Assembly (NCBI GenBank): GCA_963717075.1
Contig: CAVQVI010000027.1
Location: forward strand, 310,001 to 374,000
Source of the DNA: JBGOTP01 sp963717075
Lineage (GTDB): Bacteria > Acidobacteriota > Vicinamibacteria > Vicinamibacterales > CAVVIG01
Direction: 5' to 3'
DNA length: 64,000 nucleotides
Part shown: one piece after another, positions 29,149 to 41,264 of the stretch
Numbering within the stretch: the stretch's first letter is position 1
Layout of the letters: each line of letters starts with the position of its first letter
Position numbers and translations under genes: made by a program
Notes under the pieces: model-generated
The model's input: the letters and a program-made list of their open reading frames with translations, nothing else
Told to the model about the DNA's origin: nothing
Database searches by the model: none

Positions 29149-29919
29149 GGCGCGTTCCGCTTCTCCAGAAACGCCCGCAGTCCTTGCTGCCCTTCGGCTG
29201 ACACGCGGCGTTTCGCCAGCGCGTCCGCCGTGATGGGCATGGCCTCTTCCAGGGGGCGTTCGGCCACGCGCGCAATGAGTGCCTTGGCCGCCGCGACGGC
29301 CTCCGGGCCCGACGTCATGAACTCCTGCACGTAGTGAGCGACGGTGTCATCCAGCGCCGCGAAGGGGACGACCGCATGAACCAGGCCGACCTCTCGAGCG
29401 CGCGCGGCGGAAAAGCGGGCGCCTGTCAGAAACAGCTCTCGCGCCGCCGACCGGCCGATCTTGGCGAGCACGAACGGCGAGATGACCGCCGGCAGGATGC
29501 CCAGCTTGACTTCCGTGAATCCGAACAGTGCGCTCTCCTCTGCGACCACGACGTCGCACACGGCCGCGAGCCCGGCGCCGCCGCCCAACGCCGCACCGTG
29601 CACGCGGCCGATGACCGGCACCGGCAACACGTCGATGGCCGCGAACATGCGCGACGCGCGCATGGCGTCGTTCAAGTTCTCGGCCTCGGTGTACCGAATC
29701 GTCGTCGACATCCACGTCACGTCCGCGCCGGCCGAAAACGTCTTGCCGGCCCCGGAGAGAACGACCGCCCGGACGTCGCCGCGGCTGAGCAAGCCGCTCC
29801 GCCCAGGATCTGAGCTCGTCGATCATCTCCGCGTTGAATGCATTGCGGACGTCCGGGCGATTCAGGGTGAGGTACTCAACCGGGCCCGCGCGATGCGTAC
29901 TGAGGAAGTTGTAAGTCAT
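29136..29919 (-). pseudogene. Enoyl-CoA hydratase/isomerase, probably methylglutaconyl-CoA hydratase, frameshifted
   Basis: The start at 29919 gives YLTLNRPDVRNAFNAEMIDEL, the crotonase N-terminus. Near 29793 the frame changes and continues DVRAVVLSGAGKTFSAGADVTWM, then PVIGRVHGAALGGGAGLAAVCDVVVA (oxyanion-hole region), to 29136. The crotonase fold is complete at about 260 residues if one base is corrected. Its position between the two carboxylase subunits fits the hydratase that turns 3-methylglutaconyl-CoA into HMG-CoA. It ends 13 bases inside the start of the biotin carboxylase gene. Confidence 0.82.
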
Positions 29920-29970
29920 CGTAACGCCATCACGAAGTCAGACGATCACGAAGACCCCTTGCTCGACGAC

Positions 29971-31631
29971 TCACATCCTGAAGACGCCGAACCTGGGCTC
30001 GGCGATTGGCACTCGGCGCGCCATGGCGAGGCCGAGCACGAGCACGCGTCGCGTGTCGCGCGGATCGATCACGCCATCGTCCCAAAGACGTGCCGTGGAG
30101 TAGTAGGGCGAGCCCTCGTGGTCGTACTTGTCCAGAATCGGCTGGCGGAGCGCTCGTTCCTCTTCTGGCGACAACACCTTGCCCTCTCGTGCGAGCTGCT
30201 CGCGCTTCACGGTCGCGAGCACGGTGGCCGCCTGCTCGCCGCCCATCACCGAGATGCGCGCGTTCGGCCACATCCAGAGCAGCCGCGGTTCGTACGCGCG
30301 GCCGCACATGCCGTAGTTGCCCGCGCCGAACGACCCACCGATGATCACCGTGAACTTCGGCACCACGGAGTTGGCGACGGCGTGCACCAGCTTGGCGCCG
30401 TCCTTGGCGATGCCCGCACGCTCGTACTGTCGTCCGACGATGAAGCCGGTGATGTTCTGCAGAAAGACCAGGGGAACGCCACGCAGATTGCACAGCTCGA
30501 TGAAGTGCGTGGCCTTCAGCGCGGACTCTGAGAAGAGCACGCCGTTGTTGGCGACGACGCCGACCAGCATGCCGTGGAAGCGGGCGAAACCGGTGACGAG
30601 CGTCGTGCCGTAGCGCGCCTTGAACTCGTCGAAGCGCGACCCGTCCACGACCCGCGCAATCACCTCGTGCACGTCGTACGGCTTGCGGCTGTCGGCGTTG
30701 ACGATGCCGTAGATGTCGGCCGGGTCGTAGCGGGGATCTTCCGGGGCGATCGGGTCGACGCCTGTCGCGCCCGACCTCAAGGTCGGGCCTACGTCTGTTG
30801 GCGCGCCGTCGCCTGAAGGTCGTGCCGACGACGATCGGTGCGCGACAGCAGCGTCGAAGCGCGTGGCGATCGATCGTCATCGCGCGAGGTAGTCGGCCAC
30901 GCCGGAAAGGCGCGTGTGGACATCAGCGCCGCCGAGTTCCTCGGCCGTGACGTCTTCGCCGGTCGCGGCCTTCACGAGCGGCGGCCCGCCGAGAAAAATC
31001 GTCCCCGTGCCCTTGACGATGATCGTCTCGTCCGACATGGCGGGAACGTAGGCGCCGCCCGCCGTGCAGGAGCCCATGACGACGGCGATCTTGCGGGATG
31101 CCCTCTGCCGACATCCGCGCCTGGTTGAAGAAGATGCGACCGAAGTGATCGCGATCGGGAAACACGTCGGCCTGCAGCGGCAGGAACGCGCCGCCGGAGT
31201 CCACGAGGTAGACGCAGGGCAGGCGATTCTGCAGGGCGATCTCCTGCGCACGCACGTGCTTCTTGACGGTGATCGGATAGTACGTGCCGCCCTTGACCGT
31301 CGCGTCGTTGGCCACGATCAACACCTCACGGCCCGAGACGCGTCCAACGCCCGTGACGATGCCCGCCGCCAGGCGCGGCGTCGTCGTACATGCCGGTGGC
31401 GGCGAGCGGCGAGAGCTCGAGGAACGGCGAGCCGGGATCGAGCAGCCGGTCGATCCGCTCGCGGACTGGAAGCTTGCCCTGGTCTCGATGGCGCTGCAGA
31501 TACTTCGCGCCGCCACCCTCGCGCACGCGGCTCACCCGATCGCGAAGATCGGCGACCAGGCGCTCCATGCGGTCGCGGTTGGCCTTGAAGACGGGATCGG
31601 ACGGGTCAATATTGGTGGGTAGCGGGTCCAT
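29971..31631 (-). pseudogene. mccB: Acyl-CoA carboxylase carboxyltransferase subunit, probably methylcrotonyl-CoA carboxylase beta, frameshifted
   Basis: Reading in order: MDPLPTNIDPSDPVFKANRDRM through RIDRLLDPGSPFLELSPLAA, then GIVTGVGRVSGREVLIVANDATVKGGTYYP, CVYLVDSGGAFLPLQADVFPD, GSCTAGGAYVPAMSDE and GGPPLVKAATGEDVTAEELGGAD. The long C-terminal frame has FIVGRQYERAGIAKDGAKLVHAV and GSFGAGNYGMCGRAYEPR. These are the acyl-CoA carboxylase beta signatures. At least three shifts are needed (about 31375, 31100, 30880). A REP-like palindrome at 30769-30793 is inserted in the coding sequence between the two carboxyltransferase halves. It is the first gene of the leucine cluster. Confidence 0.83.
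30769..30793. repeat. REP-like palindrome inside the carboxyltransferase gene
   Basis: GCCCGACCTCAAGGTCGGGC followed by CTACG is the same palindrome as at 27048-27214. In the frame of the downstream half it reads GPTLRSGATG, in a stretch where family members carry a variable linker, so the insertion may be tolerated. Confidence 0.75.
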
Positions 31632-31722
31632 GGCTGGAGCTTTCAGCTGGCTCTCAGCTGTCAGCAATCTCGGTTTCTGCTGAGCGCTGCGAGCTGACAG
31701 CGACCGTCTGCTGTCACCGTCA

Positions 31723-31924
31723 TTACCATCCGCAACAGTCCGTTTTGAATCCGCAGTCCGAGCAGCGCCAGACGGCGTGCATCCGGTACATCTCGCCGCC
31801 GCACCGCTCGCACAGCGTCTGTGTCAGCGCTGGGAACGCAGCTCTCGAGGGACGATGGGCCGGCGGCGGACCTCACGGGCGAAATGGAGCGGACCGGGGG
31901 GCGCGGCGGGGTCGGATCGGACAC
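31723..31924 (-). pseudogene. Small zinc-ribbon protein, frameshifted
   Basis: The start at 31924 reads MSDPTPPRPPVRSISPVRS. After one frame change near 31840 the tail reads LCERCGGEMYRMHAVWRCSDCGFKTDCCGW and stops at 31723. Two CxxC pairs (CERC, CSDC) plus the terminal CC make a zinc ribbon of about 66 residues. I recall similar short ribbons in Acidobacteriota but know no function. It lies between the leucine cluster and the response regulator. Confidence 0.6.
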
Positions 31925-32053
31925 GCGGCGATTATCGCACAGGGGGCGGGAAGCGTGCTCCGCAGCATGGAATCAATACGCCGTGTAGTGGAAACCAACA
32001 ATAAGGACTCTTGTGTATTGACTTATGACGATTTGGGAAGGCATCCTTGGAAC

Positions 32054-33441
32054 GTGATCTCAAAACGCCGGAAACGCGTGCTTGCCATAGACGACGAAGC
32101 CGTCGATGACCGAGTGGCTCAAGATCCTGCTCGAGCATGCGGGATACGAGGTTCGAACCGCGCACATCGGCACGCGCGGCGAGGAAATCTTCCGCAGCTG
32201 GCGTCCCGACGCCGTCGTCACCGACCTGATGCTGCCCGACATCGACGGCATCGATCTCGTTCGCCGCTTCAAGGCAGATCGACCCGGAAGCCGAAGTGAT
32301 CGTCGTCACCGGCCAGGGCAACATTCCGCGATCGGTCGAAGCCGTCAAGGCGGGTGCGTTCGACTTCCTCGAGAAGCCGATCGACGCCGAGCGGCTGCTC
32401 GACAAGCTCGAAAAGGCGATCAAGCAGAAGTCGCTCGTCGACGAGAACGAGCAGCTCAAGCAGCGGCTGCAGGACCGCTACACTTTCAGAATGTCATCGG
32501 CAAGGGCAAGAAGATGCAGGAGCTGTTCGACCTGGTCGAAAGCGTGGCGTCGAGCGAAGCCAACATTCTCATCCAGGGCGAGAACGGCACGGGCAAGGAG
32601 CTCATCGCCAACGCGATTCACTACAGCAGCAAGCGGTCGAAGGGTCCGTTCATCAAGATCAATTGCGCCGCCATTCCGCAAGGATCTCATCGAGTCGGAG
32701 CTGTTCGGCTACAAGAAGGGCGCGTTTACGGGCGCGACGATCGACAAGGAAGGCCTGCTCGAGCTGGCCGAAGGCGGGTCGCTGCTGCTCGACGAGATCG
32801 GCGAGATGCCCTCCTACCTGCAGACCAAGCTGCTGCGCGTGCTTCAGGAGCGCGAGTACCGGCCGATTGGCAGCGATCGCATCGTCCACGTCGACTTCCG
32901 GCTGATCTGCGCGACGAATGTCGACCTGGACGCTGCGCTGCGCGACGGCCGGCTGCGCGAGGATCTGTATTTCCGCATCAACACGATCGCGCTGCGGGTG
33001 CCGCCGCTGCGGGAACGGACCGAGGACATTCCGCTGCTCTGCGACTACTTCCTCGACAAGTTCCGGCAGCGCTACCAGAAGAACGTGAAGACGCTGGCGC
33101 CGGCGGTCTATCACCTGCTGATTCGGAATCGCTGGCCGGGCAACGTCCGCGAACTCGAGAACGCCATCGAGCGCGCAGTGCTCGTGGCGAAGGGGAGCGA
33201 GATTACGGTCGCGCGATCTGCCGGAGACGATTCGCGAGGAGGCGACCGGCGCCGCCGATTTCGTCATTCCGCCGCACCGCACGCTGGCCGAGATCGAGCG
33301 AGATGGCGATTCTGCAGACGCTGCAGCGCACCAACTGGAACAAGCAGGAGGCCGCGCAGATTCTCGGGCTGTATCGTCCGACGCTCTACAGCAAGATGAA
33401 GAAACACGAGATTCAGGACGGCGCAAAAGCCGCGAAGCTGA
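32054..33441 (+). pseudogene. Sigma-54-dependent response regulator (NtrC family), frameshifted
   Basis: Three domains can be followed across frames. The receiver starts RVLAIDDEAV and has TDLMLPDIDGIDL (phospho-acceptor Asp) and AGAFDFLEKPI. The AAA+ domain has the Walker A GENGTGKELIANAIH, the sigma-54 contact loop ESELFGYKKGAFTGA and GGSLLLDEIGEMP. The C-terminal Fis-type helix-turn-helix is NWNKQEAAQILGLYRPTLYSKMKKH. At least six single-base shifts occur (for example near 32098, 32277, 32478, 32690, 33218, 33303). GTG 32054 is a likely start; the end is approximate because the last frame also shifts. The cognate kinase is not present. Confidence 0.82.
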
Positions 33442-33456
33442 AAGCCTCAGCGATCG

Positions 33457-34367
33457 GTGGGGCGGCCTGCCACATGGGACGAGCGCGCGCGAGACATCGC
33501 GCGGCTGACGGGCCTTTCGGCGTGGCATGGACTGCAGAGCTTCTACCACAGCGACAACCTGACGTACGCCGCGTCGATTGCCTACTACGCGCTGCTCTCG
33601 CTGTTTCCCTTCTCGATGCTGGCGTTCGCCGTACTCGGCGGCGTCACGGCCGACGAACGCGATCGCGACGGCGGTCCTCGATTTCGTGCTTCGGTACTTT
33701 CCCGCGCCAGTTCGATTTCATCACGCTGCAGCTCGATGCCATTCGCGTCCAGACGGTGACCTTCGGCGTCGTCGGGACGATCGCCCTCGTCTGGGGGGCG
33801 CTCGGCGTGTTCGGCGCGATCAGCACCGCGGTCAACTATGCCTGGGGCGTCGAGAAGCCGCGGAGCTTCTGGAAGCACAAGCTGCTTTTCGTTTCTGATG
33901 CTGGTCGTGGCCGGCGCTGATGCTGCTGGTGGCGCTGCTCCTCGTGTCGGCGTCCCAGGTGGTCGGCGCGCACTGGTTTGCCGGCGTCCTGCCGGAACTT
34001 TCCTGGCCTGATGGTGCTGCGCAGCCTGGCCATCCGGTCCGCGACGACCGTGCTGTTCATCGTGGTCGTCGGCTTCGTGTACTACTTCGTGCCGAACGCG
34101 AAGGTCCGGTTCCGCGACGTCTGGATCGGCGCGGTGGTGACGGGCCTGCTCTGGAAAGGCGCGCTCGAGCTGTTCTCCTGGTACATCCGCGACATGACGC
34201 GATTCACCCGCGTGAACGGATCGATTGCCGCCGTGGTGGTGTTTCTGGTGTGGGTGTACGTGCAGGCGGTGATTCTGCTGTACGGCGTGGAGTTCACGGC
34301 CGCCTACGCCCGACTCAGACGCGGCCGCCCGGATGATGTCCCGGCCGCTGCGACGCCACGCGTCTGA
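33457..34367 (+). pseudogene. YihY/BrkB-family inner membrane protein, frameshifted
   Basis: From GTG 33457 the sequence reads ARLTGLSAWHGLQSFYHSDNLTYAASIAYYALLSLFPFSML. Other frames continue FGVVGTIALVWGALGVFGAISTAVNYAWGVEKPRSFWKHK, a hydrophobic segment LMLLVALLLVSASQVVG, and VLFIVVVGFVYYFVPNAKVRFRDVWIGAVVTGLLWKGALELFSWYI to VQAVILLYGVEFTAAYARLR. These are YihY signatures with about six transmembrane helices. At least four shifts (about 33655, 33703, 33895, 34008) interrupt it. Function of the family is unknown despite the old ribonuclease BN label. Confidence 0.8.
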
Positions 34368-34427
34368 AGACGACCTGTGTACGGACGGCAGGGCGAGCTC
34401 GGCGCCCTTGGCGTTGATCAGTTGCTG

Positions 34428-34962
34428 CTAGGCGCCCAAGGCGCGGATGATGGCATCGCTGAACACCGGCACATCGTCCGGCTTGCGCGAGGTGATGAGG
34501 TTGCCGTCCTCGACGACCGGCTTGTCGACGTAGAGACCGCCGGCGTTCTTGACGTCGATGGCGATCGACGGCCAGCAGGTGAGGGTCCGGCCGCGGAGGG
34601 CGTTCGCGGAGATGAGCACCTGCGGCCCGTGACAGATCGCGGCGACCGGCTTGCCGGCTTCCATCGCGTCGCGCGCGAGATCCACCATCGCGTGACGCAT
34701 GCGCATCTTGTCCGGCGCGTGCCCGCCGGGAATGACGAGCGCGTCGAAGTCCTTGACCTTCGCCGCACCGGCCGCGAGATCCGCCGTGACCGATCGCCTC
34801 GCCGCGCTTGCCGCGATACTCGACGCCCGCCGCGGGGCCGACGATGCGTCACTGTCGCGCCCGCGCGCGAAGCGCGTCGAGCGGTCCCGCCAGTTCGCGG
34901 TCTTCGAATTCGTCTTCGACCAGCATGGCCACGCGCTTGCCCGACAACGCCGCGTCACTCAT
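34428..34962 (-). pseudogene. DJ-1/PfpI-family protein, frameshifted
   Basis: The start at 34962 reads MSDAALSGKRVAMLVEDEFEDRELAGPLDALRAR. After two shifts (about 34855 and 34795) the main frame continues VTADLAAGAAKVKDFDALVIPGGHAPDKMR, then PVAAICHGPQVLISANALRGRTLTCWPSIAIDVKNAG. AICHGP holds the nucleophilic-elbow cysteine of the PfpI/DJ-1 class I glutamine amidotransferase-like family. About 175 residues when repaired. Possible roles are glyoxalase-type or general stress functions. It is divergent from the thioredoxin-domain gene at 34993, only 30 bases away. Confidence 0.8.
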
Positions 34963-34992
34963 GCTGGCGATTCTACGTCATAATCATGTCGG

Positions 34993-37143
<2,151 letters not shown>

Positions 37144-37503
37144 ATGACCATCAAAGTAGATCTCTGGCTGCGCGGCACTGACTTCGCGAAGACGGCAACG
37201 ATCGATGGTGTCCTGCGCGAGCCAGAGGCCTGGACGGAGGAGGACGTGCGTCAGGTGCTCGAGGGCATGCTCGGCTCGATGCATCGGCTCAAGCATCCGG
37301 ACGAAGCATCCCCGACGGTGTCGTTGCGCGGCATCAGCTGGATCGTCAACCCGTTTGAAGATGGCGGCGTGGTGATCGCCCTCGAGGTGGGGATGGGTGC
37401 AGCGGTCGCCGGCCCGTTCCACGTCGATCAGGCGGCACTCGAGACAATGATCTCGCGCGTGTTGGTACAGCCGCCGATGCACACGCCGAAGACGGTGCAC
37501 TAG
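37144..37503 (+). CDS. Unknown small protein, in frame with the upstream DUF255 protein
   Basis: ATG 37144 opens MTIKVDLWLRGTDFAKTATIDGVLREPEAWTEEDVRQVLEGML, a 119-residue globular-looking protein rich in acidic residues with no recognised domain. The upstream DUF255 protein would normally end at about 37110-37140, yet no stop lies between, so the two read as one frame. Either a stop was lost by a sequence change or they are fused. Its stop overlaps that of the convergent MOSC gene (shared CTAG at 37500-37503). Confidence 0.6.
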   Translation: MTIKVDLWLRGTDFAKTATIDGVLREPEAWTEEDVRQVLEGMLGSMHRLKHPDEASPTVSLRGISWIVNPFEDGGVVIALEVGMGAAVAGPFHVDQAALETMISRVLVQPPMHTPKTVH

Positions 37504-37961
37504 GCCATTTCCACGCCGTCGCCAGGCCGGACCAGGCCGCCGACGACGACGCGGGCACAAAGGCGGCTCCATCCCGGGTATTGCGTCTGCCAGATGCGCT
37601 GGACGTCGTGGTCGGCAAATGAAGCCCCTATCTTTGAGCAAGGCGCCGCATAGCTGGTGATACGCAGGCGGACGGGTCCAACCTGCACCTGTGTGCCTGG
37701 GGTCAGCAGGGTCCATTCGATGCCAGACACCGTGAGGTTCTCGCCGGTCGTGCCCGGGGCGATGGGATGTCCTTCTTTTTGAAGTGCGCGGATCAGTTCG
37801 AGTGAGAAGAGCACGACGGCCCGGTCGGGTCCGCCGTGGTGCTGCAGGTCGCGTTGAGCATCGCCAGAGACGCCCTGCTCGGTGATGAGTCCTTCGAGGA
37901 CGCCTGTTTTGGGAACGCCGCCGTTCGAGATATTGATCGACTCGAGTCGTCCGCTGGGCAT
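37500..37961 (-). CDS. MOSC-domain protein
   Basis: 153 residues from ATG 37961 (GGAAAGGC upstream; a start at 37982 is possible). Typical features are INISNGGVPKTGVLEGLITEQGVSGDAQRDLQHHGGPDRAVVLFSLE, APGTTGENLTVSG and the conserved cysteine in TSYAAPCSKIGASF. MOSC domains bind sulfur carried on molybdenum cofactor or act in molybdenum-dependent reduction; stand-alone forms like this one have no assigned reaction. The molybdopterin hydroxylase at 62 kb is a possible but distant link. Confidence 0.88.
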   Translation of the reverse strand: MPSGRLESINISNGGVPKTGVLEGLITEQGVSGDAQRDLQHHGGPDRAVVLFSLELIRALQKEGHPIAPGTTGENLTVSGIEWTLLTPGTQVQVGPVRLRITSYAAPCSKIGASFADHDVQRIWQTQYPGWSRLCARVVVGGLVRPGDGVEMA

Positions 37962-38368
37962 GCCTTTCCAGCGTACTACCACGGGTTAACGCATGGAGGT
38001 GAATTCAGGACAGCAGGATGGCAGAATCAGAATCGCTGGATGGCAGGAAGAGGTTGTCTGACGCCGATTGCAAAGGGAACTGCTCGCGTGCTGCAATCCT
38101 GCAATTCCGCGATGCTGGCGACGTCATTCCCAGATGATTGGCATACGGCGCTCCGCGACGCGCTCTAGGACCAGACGGCCTTTCGGGCTGGGTTCGCGAT
38201 CATCATGCCAGGCTGAGACGCAAGGGGAGTGCCTGTATGGCCGTGTGAAGCACTGCGAAGGGGGGTGCAGGGGGAGATTGCGGTTTTGTTAGCGGGCGGA
38301 TGAAACGCGGGTGTGGCCGGCTGCGGCGTATGATTGGAGTGGCGGGGGTTCCCTGAGGAGGACGAGCG
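37962..38368. other. Intergenic region, nothing recognised
   Basis: 407 bases between the MOSC gene and a cytochrome gene. There are short imperfect repeats (GGATGGCAG twice near 38010-38045; CTGCAAT/CTGCAAT near 38090) but no convincing gene, RNA or terminator. Confidence 0.45.
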
Positions 38369-38806
38369 ATGACGAGTAGGGCCGTGGCGTGTCTTGTGGC
38401 GGGCGGTGCGGCGATTGCCTTGTGGCAGTCGTCCCATTCGGCCCTCGCGTCTCAGCCGCGTACCGTCTGGGACGGCGTGTACACCGATGCGCAAGCGAAG
38501 CGGGGGATGTCCCTGTATCAGGCCAAGTGCGCGCGATGTCATGCCGCGGAGTTGACCGGCAAGGACGGGCCGCCGCTCAAAGGCACCGAGTTCAACGCGA
38601 ACTGGAACGATCTGTCGCTCAACGATCTGTTCGAGAGGATTCGAATCGGCATGCCGGCTGATGAGAAGGGGACGCTCACTCCTCCCGAGGTGGCCGATCT
38701 TCTGGCCGCGATAATGCAGGCCGCGGACATGCCAGCCGGCAAGACGGAAGTCCCGACCGAGGCCGCGACGCTCAAGGACATCAAGTATCTGGCGGCGAAG
38801 CCGTAG
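38369..38806 (+). CDS. Small secreted c-type cytochrome
   Basis: 145 residues. The signal peptide (ACLVAGGAAIALWQSSHSALASQ) is followed by one class I cytochrome c domain: GVYTDAQAKRGMSLYQAKCARCHAAELTGKDGPPLKG, with heme motif CARCH and a probable axial methionine in RIGMPADEKGTL. GAGGAGGACGAGCG precedes ATG 38369. It is the type of monoheme carrier that could accept electrons from the secreted quinoproteins of the window. It is close in design to the cytochrome near 43.5 kb. Confidence 0.88.
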   Translation: MTSRAVACLVAGGAAIALWQSSHSALASQPRTVWDGVYTDAQAKRGMSLYQAKCARCHAAELTGKDGPPLKGTEFNANWNDLSLNDLFERIRIGMPADEKGTLTPPEVADLLAAIMQAADMPAGKTEVPTEAATLKDIKYLAAKP

Positions 38807-38946
38807 ACGCGTAAGGCACGGAACGACCCACCTCTTTCCTCCCCGTCCCACGAGCCGATGGGACCACCTTGACTGGCGGTGCCTGAACGTTTACGTTTCG
38901 GGGACCGCGCTTTTCCTGGCGCTTGTGGACACATTAGGAGTTTGTA

Positions 38947-39513
38947 ATGAAGATCCTGAGGTTCAGGTGTTCCCGTGTGTTGATCTGTGGAGTGGTGGTC
39001 AGTAGCACCCTGGCATGCCAGCAGGCGAAGCCCGCGTCGCCGGATCCATCAGCAGCCGACAAGGAGATCGCGGCCTTGAAGGCCGACGTGCAAACGTTGA
39101 AGGACAAAGCGGCGTCTGCATCGGTCGCGATGGCCGATGTCGGGTTTCACACGACCAATCTCTGGTTCGCGGGACGAGCGCAGAACTGGCCGTTAGCCAC
39201 CTTTTACTACAACGAGGCGCGCAATCATATCCGGTGGATGATTCGCATCAATCCCACACCGAAAGGGCCTGACGGCGAGCCGGTCGATTTGAAGGGGATC
39301 TTCGATGCCCTCGACACGAGCACGTTCGCCGACGTCAAGGCCGCGATCGACGCGAAAGACAGCGCGAAGTTCCCCATCGTGTACAAGGCGATGCTGGTCT
39401 CCTGCTACTCGTGTCACAAGAGCGTGGGCAGGCCCTACCTGCGTCCGCAGATTCCAACGACGGTTCCGCAAACGATCATCAACATGGACGCGAAGGCGAC
39501 GTGGCCTGAGTAG
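38947..39513 (+). CDS. Lipoprotein with C-terminal heme-binding motif
   Basis: 188 residues. The N-terminus has a lipobox (VVVSSTLACQQ) giving a membrane-anchored lipoprotein, then a predicted coiled coil (DKEIAALKADVQTLKDKAAS). A helical domain ends in VSCYSCHKSVGRPYLRPQIP, where CYSCH is a heme c site near the C-terminus as in cytochrome c-prime-like or cytochrome P460-neighbouring proteins. ATG 38947 has TTAGGAGTTTGTA upstream. It follows the small cytochrome by 140 bases on the same strand. Confidence 0.78.
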   Translation: MKILRFRCSRVLICGVVVSSTLACQQAKPASPDPSAADKEIAALKADVQTLKDKAASASVAMADVGFHTTNLWFAGRAQNWPLATFYYNEARNHIRWMIRINPTPKGPDGEPVDLKGIFDALDTSTFADVKAAIDAKDSAKFPIVYKAMLVSCYSCHKSVGRPYLRPQIPTTVPQTIINMDAKATWPE

Positions 39514-39534
39514 ACGGATGATCCGGAGTCCTTC

Positions 39535-40187
39535 ATGAGCACCAAGAGTCGGCATCGTCGGATCAGGCATCGTCGGGCAAACGCTCGCCAACGGTTTCGT
39601 CAAGCACGGCTACGACGTCACGATCGGGACCAACACGGCCAGGCAAACGCGAGGAGCTGAAGTCCAAGACGAACGGGAAGGTGAAGATCGGCTCGTTTGA
39701 GGACGCAGCGAAGTTCGGTGAGATCGTCGTCGTGGCGACCAAGGGGACAGCGGCCGAGGCCGCGCTGAAGGCGGCCGGCATTGCCAATCTCAACGGCAAG
39801 ACCGTCATCGACACCACGAATCCAATCGCCGATGCGCCTCCAGTGAACGGAGTCTTGCAGTACTTCACCTCGCAAAACGAATCGCTCATGGAGAGGCTAC
39901 AGGCGCTCGCTGCCGAGGCTCATTTCGTGAAGGCGTTCAGTTGCATTGGCAACGCGTTCATGGTCAACCCCGACTTCAACGGCGTCAAGCCGACGATGTT
40001 CATCTGCGGCAACCATGACGGCGCGAAGAGCGACGTGAAGACCATCCTCGATCAATTCGGGTTCGACGTGGCGGATATGGGAGCGGTCGAAGGCGCGCGC
40101 GCGATCGAGCCGCTCTGCATCCTCTGGTGCATTCCCGGATTCCTGAGTAACAGCTGGACGCATGCATTCAAGCTGCTGAAGCGATAG
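39535..40187 (+). pseudogene. NADP-binding oxidoreductase (F420-dependent NADP reductase type), frameshifted
   Basis: After ATG 39535 (MSTK) one base shifts the frame into VGIVGSGIVGQTLANGFVKHGYDVTIGT, a classic Rossmann GxGxxG start. A second shift near 39645 leads into the long frame ELKSKTNGKVKIGSFEDAAKFGEIVVVATKGTAAEAALKA and then NPDFNGVKPTMFICGNHDGAKSDV to 40187. The fold is that of F420H2:NADP oxidoreductase-like proteins that also include NAD-binding proteins of unknown role. The next reductase starts eight bases downstream. Confidence 0.75.
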
Positions 40188-40194
40188 GGCCATC

Positions 40195-41217
40195 ATGAGA
40201 ACTCTTGGAAACAACGGGCCCGTCGGTCTCGGACATTGGCCTTGGCTGCATGGGGATGTCCGACCTGTACGGCCCTGCGGATGAAACGGAGAGCATCGCG
40301 ACCATTCACGCCGCGCTGGATGCGGGCCTCACGCTGCTCGACACGGGCGACTACTACGGCATGGGCCACAACGAGCTGCTGATCCGCGACGCGCTGAAAG
40401 GGCGGAACCGAGACCAGGTGGTGATCAGCGTGAAGTGCGGCGCGCTGCGCGACCCGAAGGGCAACTGGCTCGGCATCGACGGCCGACCTGCCGCCGTGAA
40501 GAACTTCCTTGCCTACACGCTGCGCCGGCTCGGAACCGACTGGGTCGACATCTATCGTCTTGGACGAGTCGATCCCGCCGTGCCGATCGAGGACACGGTG
40601 GGCGCCATGGCGGAGATGGTCAAGGCCGGCTATGTCAAGCACATTGGCCTGTCGGAAGCCGGATCCGCAACAGTTCGGCGAGCGCACGCCGTACATCCGA
40701 TCAGCGACCTGCAGATTGAGTATTCGCTGATCTCGCGCGGCATCGAGAGCCACATCCTGCCGACGTGTCGGGAGCTCGGCGTCGGCATCACCGCATACGG
40801 CGTCCTGAGTCGGGGTCTCATCAGCGGGCATTGGACAAAGCAGCGTTCAACGGCTCCCCACGATTTCAGGAGCCACAGTCCGCGCTTCTCGGCCGACAAC
40901 ATCGAACACAACCTTCGGCTCGTGGAACGAACTGCGCCGGGTTGCCGTGTCGAAAGACGCAACGGTGGCTCAGGTCGCGATTGCGTGGGTGCTATCGCGT
41001 GGTGTGGACATCGTGCCGCTCGTCGGCGCCCGACGACGGGAACGCCTGACGGAAGCGCTGGGCGCGATGACGCTGACACTGACCGGCGACGATCTCGCAA
41101 CAGATCGAGCGCGCGGTGCCGGTCAATGCGGCGGCGGGCGATCGCTATGCTGCAGCGCAAATGTCGACGCTTGACAGTGAAGCAAAGCCGTCGAAAGATG
41201 TCACAGGAGCTCGTTAA
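40195..41217 (+). pseudogene. Aldo/keto reductase, frameshifted
   Basis: ATG 40195 (MRTLGNNG) shifts into VSDIGLGCMGMSDLYGPADETESIATIHAALDAGLTLLDTGDYYG, which has the family Asp and Tyr (LLDTGDYYG) and the Lys in VVISVKCG. Further shifts are seen near 40560, 40665, 40830, 40930 and 41095. The C-terminal NADPH-binding loop (VGARRRERLTEALGAM) is present in one frame, and the end AAAGDRYAAAQM to a TAA at 41217 in another. Overall length fits a 330-residue aldo/keto reductase. It is probably co-transcribed with the preceding reductase. Confidence 0.78.
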
Positions 41218-41264
41218 TCGGCGACCGTGAAGGTGGTTCGATCAAGACCAGATTCGATCAGAAG

